Assembly (NCBI GenBank): GCA_031365665.1
Contig: JANLYO010000213.1
Span: 1 to 27,589, forward strand
DNA: 27,589 nucleotides
Reading direction: 5' to 3'
DNA from: JANYCG01 sp031365665
GTDB taxonomy: Bacteria > Pseudomonadota > Gammaproteobacteria > Burkholderiales > Burkholderiaceae_C
Both the position numbers and the translations under genes were made by a program. Of this stretch, positions 1 through 6,263 are shown in pieces (position 1 is the stretch's first letter; every line of letters starts with the position of its first letter). A model generated the notes under the pieces. That model had not been told where the DNA came from. It worked only from the letters and a program-made list of their open reading frames with translations, and made no database searches.

Positions 1-44
1 GACCCTCTGGGGAAATTGCTGCGTAGTTTTCTGTGTGTTGTCAT
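1..44 (-). CDS. possible start of an IlvD/Edd-family dehydratase (partial, runs off the window)
   Basis: Seven bases after the stop of the aconitase X small-subunit gene, an ATG at 44 opens a frame reading MTTHRKLRSNFPRG before the window ends. The LRSNF-x-x-G pattern resembles the N-terminus of some dihydroxy-acid/aldonate dehydratases of the IlvD/Edd family, as I remember them. Only 14 residues are visible and there is no clear ribosome binding site. Its position in line with the aconitase X operon is the best reason to believe it. It could equally be a chance frame. Confidence 0.3.
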   Translation of the reverse strand, partial: MTTHRKLRSNFPRG

Positions 45-51
45 GTCGATT

Positions 52-570
52 TCACGATTCGTTGCGCCGGGTAACGGTGACGATGCCGTTGGTGGCATCC
101 ACCTTGACCCAGTCGCCGGTTTTGATCACCTGGAGCGGGTCCTGGTCAAAATCTGTCATGGCAGGTGCGTGGCTGACCACCGCACCCAGCGCGATCTTGG
201 TGGACATCTGGTTAAAGAGCCAGGCCGCCGGGCCGGTGCCCATGACCCGCGCTATATGGAACTGCGCCGACCAGCCGGACGAGCCTTTGGCGCCCGGAAA
301 CACCAGCACCTTGCCGGTGAAGCATTGGCCCCGCAGCTCATGCCGCATCTCGACCACCGTGCCAGTGCGCGGGTCCACACCGCCCCAGCCGGAGATCGGG
401 TCGCGGGTCACCAGCGCCTCGGCTTCAACCACGCCTGGAACCACGCATCTTCCCTTGAGGGTTATGACCCCCACGCTTGCCACTTCGTGTGCTGCGCTGC
501 CCCCCGAGGGGGCTAATTTCCCTAGGGGCGGCCCGTCGGGAAATTGCATGGGTTTCGCTCGGGAGTTCAT
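52..570 (-). CDS. aconitase X swivel-domain (DUF126) small subunit
   Basis: 172 residues. The body from about residue 35 matches the DUF126 swivel domain of aconitase X enzymes, with the glycine/serine loop FPGAKGSSGWS at about 91-101 that helps form the active site in this family. It pairs with the DUF521 large subunit to dehydrate a hydroxy acid. The ATG at 570 overlaps the large-subunit stop as ATGA, so the two are probably translationally coupled. Residues about 9-34 are not family sequence: they are encoded by a short interspersed repeat (468-546) also found in two other genes here. The domain proper would start near VITLKGR. Known relatives act on cis-3-hydroxy-L-proline or mevalonate 5-phosphate; the substrate here is unknown. 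Confidence 0.85.
   Translation of the reverse strand: MNSRAKPMQFPDGPPLGKLAPSGGSAAHEVASVGVITLKGRCVVPGVVEAEALVTRDPISGWGGVDPRTGTVVEMRHELRGQCFTGKVLVFPGAKGSSGWSAQFHIARVMGTGPAAWLFNQMSTKIALGAVVSHAPAMTDFDQDPLQVIKTGDWVKVDATNGIVTVTRRNES
468..546 (-). repeat. coding palindromic repeat, copy 1 (short form)
   Basis: About 79 bp containing the core GCCCCCCGAGGGGGC and the tail GGCCCGTCGGGAAATTG. It is nearly identical to 16006-16105 but lacks a block of about 21 bp (seven codons) from the middle, so the frame is kept. Read on the minus strand it encodes about 26 residues (QFPDGPPLGK...SGGSAAHEVASVG) at the N-terminus of the aconitase X small subunit. Confidence 0.85.
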
Positions 571-1967
571 TGAGCCACCCACTTCCCGGTGCAGGCCGCG
601 TCCACGCATTGCGCGGTGGTGCCAAACCAGGCCTGCACACCCAGAATGGCGGGCAGGTAATGCGCCTGTTTGGCGGAGTCCAGCGCGACCACCTTGGTGC
701 CTTTGGGCACGGCGCGGCTCATAGCGGAACACGAATCCGTCATGATCAAACCGCCCGCATCCTCAATGATTTTGGTATAGCCATTGCGGTCCGCCAGCGC
801 CTTGATGGCGCGCGGCGTAAAGATCCACAGCGCCGAGTTTTCATGGATTTTCCGGCCCTCAAGCAGTTGCGCAGCTTCCCAGATCTGCTCGATGGTGTAG
901 TGGGGGCAGCCGAGCATCACGTAGTCCACATCGCGGTCGGTGCCAAAGGCGTTGATGCGCTCAAAAGTCTCGCGCCGCTCGCGCTCGCCGTAGCGCCGCA
1001 CTTCCTTGAGCTTGCGGCCACCCGTGGCTTGCTCCAGCGTATTGGCTTCGGGCGTGACGCCCGCCAGATGGAACAGCTCGACACCGCCCGATGACGAGGC
1101 CGCAGCGCCAAAATGCTTGAGGCGTGGCAGGTTAGGCACGGCGCTTGTGAGGCCCGCGCCGCTGATCACCGCCACGCGGTCCTGCACCCAGTCGCCCATC
1201 CAGTAACCGAGCAGCCCCCAGTCTTCGACGCTGGTCACCGGCAAGTCGAGTGTGACGCCCAGTGTGGCCAGACGCGGCCCGTCGAGGTGGTAACCCCAGT
1301 TGGGAATGCGGCAGGTCAGCATCGCCGAGCTGGTGCTTTCGCGCCCTTCGGTATTGGTGCGGGCGCCCAGCACCGAGTTGGCAAACACCACAGCGCTGGA
1401 CTCCATCCAGGCCAGGTGTTCGCCGCGTGTGGGCACATTGCCCACTTGGTAGGGCGTGCAGGTGTTCATCATCTGCACGCCCATCTTCGCGGCCATGGCT
1501 TCCGATTTTTTGTAAAACTGCACCATCTGCTCGTTCACGCCCATCTGCACCGGGTGGTGCGGGTCGAAACCCAGCTGCAAATGGGAGCTGAAGGCGCGAA
1601 CTTTGGGGACGCTGACCACTTGTTCACTATCGAGGTTGAATTCGCTGAAGACGGCATCCAGGCCATCATTGCCCCCACGGTCGCCCACTGCGTGTGGCTC
1701 CCTGCCCCCCAAGGGGGCCGCATTTTCGCTGGGGACGGCCCGGCGCGAAAACATGCTACCCCGACCGCCCATTTCTTGCGACTTTTCAAGTGCGAAATCA
1801 CGCATGAAAGGCGTCGTGGCCGTTACCGTGCCGCAGACATTGTGTGTTTCGACAAAATCTTCCGCCCCCAGCGCCTCGCCGTAACGGATCAACAAATCCA
1901 TCGCGCGGGCAATGGCGGCGCCCTGGTCGCCGTCGCGCATGGCTTTTTCTTCGTCGCTGAGTCTCAT
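567..1967 (-). CDS. aconitase X catalytic (DUF521) large subunit
   Basis: 466 residues, a hydro-lyase of the aconitase X family, which removes water from a hydroxy acid with an iron-sulfur cluster. Conserved blocks are the THNVCGT segment (41-47), NTCTPY (C170), the LGCPHYT motif (C354) and TDSC (C413); the cysteines are candidate cluster ligands. Residues about 63-100 look inserted relative to the family: a typical sequence would run almost directly from FMRDFALEK to GLDAVFSEFNLDS. The insert carries a diverged copy of the interspersed repeat (1672-1753). The gene starts 10 bp after the iclR stop and ends in an ATGA overlap with the small subunit. Bacterial relatives include cis-3-hydroxy-L-proline dehydratase, but no proline racemase or pyrroline-carboxylate reductase gene is nearby, so another substrate is possible. 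Confidence 0.88.
   Translation of the reverse strand: MRLSDEEKAMRDGDQGAAIARAMDLLIRYGEALGAEDFVETHNVCGTVTATTPFMRDFALEKSQEMGGRGSMFSRRAVPSENAAPLGGREPHAVGDRGGNDGLDAVFSEFNLDSEQVVSVPKVRAFSSHLQLGFDPHHPVQMGVNEQMVQFYKKSEAMAAKMGVQMMNTCTPYQVGNVPTRGEHLAWMESSAVVFANSVLGARTNTEGRESTSSAMLTCRIPNWGYHLDGPRLATLGVTLDLPVTSVEDWGLLGYWMGDWVQDRVAVISGAGLTSAVPNLPRLKHFGAAASSSGGVELFHLAGVTPEANTLEQATGGRKLKEVRRYGERERRETFERINAFGTDRDVDYVMLGCPHYTIEQIWEAAQLLEGRKIHENSALWIFTPRAIKALADRNGYTKIIEDAGGLIMTDSCSAMSRAVPKGTKVVALDSAKQAHYLPAILGVQAWFGTTAQCVDAACTGKWVAQ
1672..1753 (-). repeat. coding palindromic repeat, copy 3 (diverged), inside aconitase X
   Basis: It begins CCCCCACG and contains ACTGCGTGTG, then the CCCCCCAAGGGGG palindrome, then GGGGACGGCCCGGCGCGAAAA. 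The order and spacing match copies 1 and 2 with many substitutions. On the minus strand it is read in the same frame as the other copies (AAPLGGREPHAVGD against LAPSGGSAAHAVAS) and forms residues about 75-97 of the large subunit. Confidence 0.65.
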
Positions 1968-1977
1968 TGGTCCGGTC

Positions 1978-2796
1978 TCATGTTGTCATCCTGCCGCCAA
2001 CATCTGCGGCAATCTGCTGTGTCATCTGCAGCAAGGCCGGTGCCACTTCGCTGCGCAGGCGTGTTTCACTGAAAGAAAACGCCGGTCCGCCACAGTTGAA
2101 TGACATGACCTGGCCATCCGGGCCCGTCATGGCGACCGACACAGAATTGATTTCGGCATGGAACTCGCCCGCGCTGATGCAAAAACCGTTCTGAGCGTAG
2201 TCCGTCAGCGCTTTTTTCAGGCCGGTCTCCAAGCCGTTCCAGTCATTGCCGCGCGACAGGCGCAATGAATCCATCAATTGAGCGCGTGTGTCCGCATCAC
2301 GCGCGGCCAGGTAGGCGCGGCCCAGCGCTGAATTGGGCAAGGGCACACGCGAGCCCACATCGAGCCGCGCCGACAGCATGGTCGAGCGGGCGCGGCAGGC
2401 TTCAATCAGCACCATCTCCAGGCCGTCGCGCACAGCCAAGTAAACCGAGCCGCCAGTGGCTTCGGCCAGTGCCTGCATGGGCGCACGGGCCGCCGCGCGG
2501 ATGTCGAGCCCGGATAAAAACGACTGCGCCAGCGACACCACACCGGCGCCCAATGCATAACGCTCGCCCCCCGGCTCGCCCTGCAGCCAGCGGTGCGCCA
2601 CCAGGGTCGCCGCAAGCCGGATCACGGTGGGACGCGGGATGGCGGTCAGGCGCGACAACTCCGAGGCGCTTAGCCAGCGTTGCTCCGTCGAAAAACACTG
2701 TAGCAACGCCAGGCCGCGGTCCAGCGCGCTGACGGTGTCAGGCCGCGCATCTGCGCGCGCGTGCAGGCGCTTCGCACGGGGCAGAACGGCGGCCAT
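1978..2796 (-). CDS. IclR-family transcriptional regulator
   Basis: 272 residues from the ATG at 2796. An N-terminal winged helix-turn-helix (about residues 20-75, TVSALDRGLALLQCF ... SELSRLTAIPRPTVIRL) is followed by an IclR effector-binding domain to the C-terminus. It probably senses the substrate or an intermediate of the neighbouring pathway. A GGAG lies about 12 bases before this ATG. A longer frame to an ATG at 2865 would start inside the palindromic repeat 2831-2880 and overlap the oxidoreductase gene by 47 bp, so I prefer the shorter start. It sits between the oxidoreductase (22 bp gap) and aconitase X (10 bp gap), implying cotranscription with the genes it likely controls. Confidence 0.88.
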   Translation of the reverse strand: MAAVLPRAKRLHARADARPDTVSALDRGLALLQCFSTEQRWLSASELSRLTAIPRPTVIRLAATLVAHRWLQGEPGGERYALGAGVVSLAQSFLSGLDIRAAARAPMQALAEATGGSVYLAVRDGLEMVLIEACRARSTMLSARLDVGSRVPLPNSALGRAYLAARDADTRAQLMDSLRLSRGNDWNGLETGLKKALTDYAQNGFCISAGEFHAEINSVSVAMTGPDGQVMSFNCGGPAFSFSETRLRSEVAPALLQMTQQIAADVGGRMTT

Positions 2797-2818
2797 GATG
2801 AGCGCTTGCTCCAACTTT

Positions 2819-4327
2819 TTACGACCCGACCCGTTCGGGCTGAGCGTGTCGAAGCCCTTCGACACGCTCAGGGCGAACGGGCGCTTCCTTGAGGGACGCG
2901 GCGGGAGACGCCGGCCTCAGGTAAACGCCCTGTGCGAGCAAGGCCGATTGCAGCGCATCGATATCTACATCCCTCGGCTGGACCCCCGCTGCAACGGCCA
3001 GTGCCGCCGCCGCGCCCGCCGCCTGCCCGGTGATCCAGCACTGCGGAATCTCGCGCATGAAGCCATGCGAGTTGCGGTCGCAGGAAATGTGGCGGCCACA
3101 GGCCAGCAGGCCATCCAGCGTCTCGGGCACCAGCGCGCCATAGGGGATGGAGATATTCGGGAATTTGGGCGACACGGCGGGTGTGACGCCAATCTCGGTG
3201 GGCAGCGGCACGCCGTCGCTCCAGCGGCTGCGCAGCACTGCGTCCACTCCGGTGAGTCGGCGCGCATGCCGCACGCCAATCTGCGGCGCCGACAGCATCA
3301 GGAAAGCGTCTTCAAAACCCGGTGCGTGCGCCTTGTAAAAATCGAGATGGTTGGCCATGGCGCGGTGCGACTTCACTTCAACTGTCGTCAGGTCATCCAC
3401 ATCCAGCGCCGAATACCCGGACTGGCGCGGCCCCATGAACAGGGCAACGTCATTGCGCCACGACACAAAGGGCCGGTCAAACAGGCCATGTTTCTCGCGG
3501 CCCTGCGCCAGAAAGCTGGAGTGCGCCTCGGGCTGGTCACGGCGGAAGGCGATCCAGCAGTCCATATCGACACCACCGAACATCCAGGCCGTATTCATGC
3601 AATGGTGCACGTCGGCCTGCTCGATGTCGTTGGTGAAGGCGGCGCCTGCGCGGGCGAACAGGTCGCCGTCACCGGTGGCATCAACCACCACCTTGGCGCG
3701 CACGGCCATGCGGCCCTCTTTGCTCTCAAAGGTGACACCCGCGACCTTGCCGTCCTGCATGATCGGCATGCAGCCCAGCGAGTGGTAGACCAGTTTCACG
3801 CCGCGCTCGAGCATGATCTCCTGCGACAGCAGCTTGAGTTGCTCCGGGTCCAGCGTGGGCGACCAGGTCACGATGCCGTGGTAGGCCGCGGTGCGGAACG
3901 CCCAGTGCTCCGCCAGGGCTTTGTCGGTCGAGCCCCAGTCAGCAGGCTGTGGCCCCGCCACCGAGCCGGGCGGCAGGCGGTCAAACAGCTCCTCGGCAAA
4001 ACCGCGGATCACCAGTTGCCCGCTCCAGTCGGTCATGCGGTCGATCCAGATCACCAGGCCGCCTGTGGAGAGTCCGCCCAGGTGGTTGTAGCGCTCCATC
4101 AGCACCACGTCGGCGCCCATCTTCGCAGCCGCTGCCGCTGCCGCCGTGCCCGAGGGCCCGCCACCCACCACCAGCACGTCGCAGTCGCGGTAGACCGGGA
4201 TATCCCTTGCGGGTTCGGCCCAGCTTCCCAGTTGGGCTCGTGTCGATTTGCCATCACCCGCCTCTCGCACCCAGATGTCAGACATCAAGATTCGCTCATC
4301 GGTGCGTGTCAAGGTGGTGTGTTTCAT
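2819..4327 (-). CDS. FAD-dependent oxidoreductase (FAD_oxidored type)
   Basis: 502 residues. A Rossmann FAD site lies at about 51-78 (VLVVGGGPSGTAAA, then an acidic residue in LMERYNHLGG), followed by the GG-rich LGGLSTGGL. A late DATGDGD segment and a C-terminal FAD loop (LACGRHISCD ... RVIPQC-like, then ITGQAAGAAAALA) fit the family. No signal peptide is visible, so it is probably cytoplasmic. The ATG at 4327 has AGGG seven bases upstream; an ATG six bases earlier (4333) is also possible. The last 20 or so residues (PVRPERVEGLRHAQPERVGS) come from the interspersed palindrome 2831-2880, so the native C-terminus was probably altered. It leads the aconitase X operon and may oxidise the substrate or a dehydrated intermediate. 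Confidence 0.85.
   Translation of the reverse strand: MKHTTLTRTDERILMSDIWVREAGDGKSTRAQLGSWAEPARDIPVYRDCDVLVVGGGPSGTAAAAAAAKMGADVVLMERYNHLGGLSTGGLVIWIDRMTDWSGQLVIRGFAEELFDRLPPGSVAGPQPADWGSTDKALAEHWAFRTAAYHGIVTWSPTLDPEQLKLLSQEIMLERGVKLVYHSLGCMPIMQDGKVAGVTFESKEGRMAVRAKVVVDATGDGDLFARAGAAFTNDIEQADVHHCMNTAWMFGGVDMDCWIAFRRDQPEAHSSFLAQGREKHGLFDRPFVSWRNDVALFMGPRQSGYSALDVDDLTTVEVKSHRAMANHLDFYKAHAPGFEDAFLMLSAPQIGVRHARRLTGVDAVLRSRWSDGVPLPTEIGVTPAVSPKFPNISIPYGALVPETLDGLLACGRHISCDRNSHGFMREIPQCWITGQAAGAAAALAVAAGVQPRDVDIDALQSALLAQGVYLRPASPAASLKEAPVRPERVEGLRHAQPERVGS
2831..2880. repeat. 50-bp near-perfect interspersed palindrome
   Basis: The 50 bp read almost identically on both strands: CCGTTCG and TGAGCGTGTCGAAG face CTTCGACACGCTCA and CGAACGG, with mismatches only at the short GGC/CCC/GGG blocks. 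Repeats of this kind are familiar from memory in many beta- and gammaproteobacterial genomes. It forms the 3' end of the oxidoreductase gene and lies just upstream of iclR, where it could fold into a hairpin in the operon mRNA. Confidence 0.85.
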
Positions 4328-4372
4328 GGTCATACCCTAGATGGGAAGGGGTTGTCTGTTTGGGTGTCTGAA

Positions 4373-4388
4373 GATTTCTGAAGAAATC
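4373..4388. promoter_or_regulatory. inverted repeat in divergent spacer, candidate IclR operator
   Basis: A perfect inverted repeat, GATTTCT-GA-AGAAATC, lies between the divergent oxidoreductase and receptor genes. Its length and symmetry suit an IclR-type dimer, and the iclR gene is in the same operon. This is inference from position and symmetry only. Confidence 0.4.
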
Positions 4389-4401
4389 ATTTTGATTGCA
4401 T

Positions 4402-4424
4402 ATTTTGGACGATGTGTTCAAAAT
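4402..4424. promoter_or_regulatory. second inverted repeat in the divergent spacer
   Basis: ATTTTGGA and TTCAAAAT (seven of eight positions complementary) are separated by seven bases, about 30 bp from the other palindrome and about 46 bp before the receptor start. It could be a second operator or overlap the receptor promoter; no convincing -35/-10 pair could be fixed. Confidence 0.3.
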
Positions 4425-4469
4425 ACGCAAGTTCTGTGTCAAAAATAGCAAGTCCTGAAGGATATTCTC

Positions 4470-5483
4470 ATGAAAATAAGCTCATTTTTCCGTCGCCATG
4501 CGACTATTTGGACATGTGCCAGTGCACTCGCGTTCGCCTTGGCGGCGGGTCTGCCATTAGGCGCGCATGCACAGGCCGTCTTCCCCCAGCCGGGCAAACC
4601 GATCCGCCTGCTGGTCGGTTTGGCAGCGGGCGGCTCACTGGACGGCCAGGCCCGGGCCATTGCGCAGAAATTGACGGAGGTGACTGGCGTGCAGGTGATC
4701 GTGGACAACAAACCCGGCGCCAGCATGATGATCTCGGCGCAGGAGGTGATGAAAGCGCCCGCAGACGGCCACACGCTGTTGTATGCGCCCTCCAGCGTGT
4801 TCGCGCAAAATCCGCACACGCTGAGCGCCGTGCCGTATGACCCTTTCAAAGACTTCACACCCATCACCATGGCCACGCGCGGCCCGCTGGTGCTGACGCT
4901 GCACACCTCCATCCCTGCCACCAACGTGAGGGAGCTCGTCGCCTGGGCCAAAGCCAACCCCGGCAAGCTCAACTTCGCCAGTTTTGGCACCGGAACGTCG
5001 AGCCACGTTTACGCCGAAGCCTTCTCCAAAGCCGCCGGCATCGAGACCGTGCACGTGCCCTACAAAGGCACGGCCGACGCCGCGCGCGACCTGCTTGAAG
5101 GCCGCGTGCAAGCTTATTTTGACGCCGCGCCCACCGCTATCAGCAACAGCAAAACCGGCAAAATCCGCATGCTTGGCGTCGCTTCGCCACAACGCAATCC
5201 CTACATTCCTGATGTGCCCACCATCAGCGAAGGCGGGGTGCCCGGCATTGACCTCACCAGCTGGATCGCCATCGTCGGCCCAGCCGACATGGCCCCTGAG
5301 CTGGTCGCCAAAGTCAACGCCGCGCTCGGCCAGGCGCTCAACTCTGCGCAGGTGAAAGAGGCCATCTCGCGGGGCGCGTACGAGACCTCCCCCGGCACCC
5401 CCGCCGAGCTTGCCGCCGACATCCGCAGCGCCTACGACAAGTGGGGTGCGATGATCAAGCAGATCGGGTTTGTGAAGCAGTGA
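4470..5483 (+). CDS. tripartite tricarboxylate transporter periplasmic receptor (Bug family)
   Basis: 337 residues. A signal peptide with twin charged residues and a hydrophobic core ends at AHA-Q (cleavage after about 34). The mature part opens with the Bug pattern FPQPGKPIRLLVGLAAGG, followed by ARAIAQKLTEVTGVQVIVDNKPGA and the conserved NFASFGTGTSSHV and VPYKGTADAARDLLEG blocks. It should bind a carboxylate in the periplasm. An AAGGA sits about nine bases before the ATG. The membrane subunits (TctA/TctB) are not in this window, as is common for orphan Bug receptors in betaproteobacteria. Divergent orientation from the aconitase X operon suggests it captures that pathway's substrate. Confidence 0.92.
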   Translation: MKISSFFRRHATIWTCASALAFALAAGLPLGAHAQAVFPQPGKPIRLLVGLAAGGSLDGQARAIAQKLTEVTGVQVIVDNKPGASMMISAQEVMKAPADGHTLLYAPSSVFAQNPHTLSAVPYDPFKDFTPITMATRGPLVLTLHTSIPATNVRELVAWAKANPGKLNFASFGTGTSSHVYAEAFSKAAGIETVHVPYKGTADAARDLLEGRVQAYFDAAPTAISNSKTGKIRMLGVASPQRNPYIPDVPTISEGGVPGIDLTSWIAIVGPADMAPELVAKVNAALGQALNSAQVKEAISRGAYETSPGTPAELAADIRSAYDKWGAMIKQIGFVKQ

Positions 5484-5488
5484 GATGT

Positions 5489-5556
5489 TGAATTTGAATT
5501 GCTATATAATATGTAGCAATAAATTCACATTTCACGTGGCCTAGAGGCCTATTTTT
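5489..5556. repeat. AT-rich intergenic element with two small hairpins
   Basis: Between the convergent receptor and lrp genes, ATTGCTA-N9-TAGCAAT forms a 7-bp hairpin flanked by GAATT/AATTC, followed by GGCC-TAGA-GGCC and a T-rich run (TATTTTT). The second hairpin could act as a weak terminator for the receptor gene. The arrangement resembles short interspersed elements I remember from Comamonadaceae genomes. A partial inverted match (AGGCCACGT plus AT-rich DNA) lies at about 27401-27455. Confidence 0.4.
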
Positions 5557-5620
5557 CCCTAAATTTCTCCGGCGAGCGGCAAAAATCCAAAATAATTAAT
5601 ACCCATGTTAATTACTGAAA

Positions 5621-6139
5621 TCATGCAGATTTGCCCAGCACCGGGAACCCCGGTGCAAACTTCCCCCGCTTCACGCTGAAAAACGCCTTCACGTTGCGCA
5701 CATTGCCGTCTGCGGTGAAGAGCCGCTCACAGAGCGCGAGGTAGGTGGGCATGTCGATGGCGAAGACGATCAGCACAAAATCTGGCCCCGGCGAGACGCG
5801 GTAACACTGCTGCACAGCGGAATCTCGCACCACGCTGCCTTCGAAGGCTTCCAGGCTGCGCGTGTCTTGCCGCTCCAGGGTGATTTCGACAATGGCGGTC
5901 AGGCCATGCCCGAGCAAAGGTGCGAGTTTGTCGGCGCTCAGAATCGCCACCTGCCGCTCGATGAGACCTGCGTCTTTGAGGCGTTTGACGCGGCGCAGGC
6001 AGGTGGGCGGCGATGTGAAGACGCGCTCGGCCAACTGTTGGTTGGTCATGTCGGCGTTGGTTTGCAATTGGTCGAGAATTTGCAAATCAACCGCGTCGAG
6101 ATCGATTTTTGAGGAATTTTGTTCTGAAATAATGTTCAT
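5621..6139 (-). CDS. Lrp/AsnC-family transcriptional regulator
   Basis: 172 residues from the ATG at 6139; a TTG at 6157 would add six residues without better support. The N-terminal helix-turn-helix (IDLDAVDLQILDQLQTNADM, then NQQLAERVFTSPPTCLRRVKRL) is followed by an RAM ligand-binding domain with VEITLERQD and a C-terminal VKAFFSVKRGKFAPG segment. Such proteins form octamers and respond to amino acids. It is divergent from glmS with a 124-bp AT-rich spacer. Its target is unknown; autoregulation or control of glmS would be the first guess from position alone. Confidence 0.9.
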   Translation of the reverse strand: MNIISEQNSSKIDLDAVDLQILDQLQTNADMTNQQLAERVFTSPPTCLRRVKRLKDAGLIERQVAILSADKLAPLLGHGLTAIVEITLERQDTRSLEAFEGSVVRDSAVQQCYRVSPGPDFVLIVFAIDMPTYLALCERLFTADGNVRNVKAFFSVKRGKFAPGFPVLGKSA

Positions 6140-6163
6140 TTTGAAATAATTGGCCAATGCATG

Positions 6164-6195
6164 AATTTGGTGGAATTAAAAACCAAAATTTGGCA
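6164..6195. promoter_or_regulatory. AT-rich symmetric motifs in the lrp-glmS spacer
   Basis: TTTGG, CCAAA and TTTGG follow one another, including the palindrome CCAAAATTTGG at 6183-6193. Lrp-family proteins often bind degenerate AT-rich palindromes near their own promoters. No promoter boxes could be assigned with confidence. Confidence 0.25.
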
Positions 6196-6263
6196 AAAAT
6201 CAACACCCTATTTCTCCAAACTGCCTCTACAGTTGCCAGCACCTCAATTTAGGAGCGCAATTT

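Noticed and set aside
567..1967. Naming the enzyme cis-3-hydroxy-L-proline dehydratase
   Set aside because: The family supports it, but the neighbouring genes expected for hydroxyproline breakdown are not present in the window.
1113..2072. Plus-strand open frame of 319 codons
   Set aside because: Shadow of the aconitase X large subunit, whose motifs are intact on the other strand.
2797..2865. Longer IclR start at 2865
   Set aside because: It would begin within the interspersed palindrome and overlap the oxidoreductase; the N-terminal residues are repeat-derived.
2627..4381. Long plus-strand open frame (584 codons) opposite the oxidoreductase
   Set aside because: It is antisense to a clear FAD oxidoreductase and has no recognisable domain; GC-rich codon bias opens such frames.
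6140..6157. TTG start of the Lrp regulator
   Set aside because: It adds six residues with no ribosome binding site; the ATG at 6139 fits the family length.
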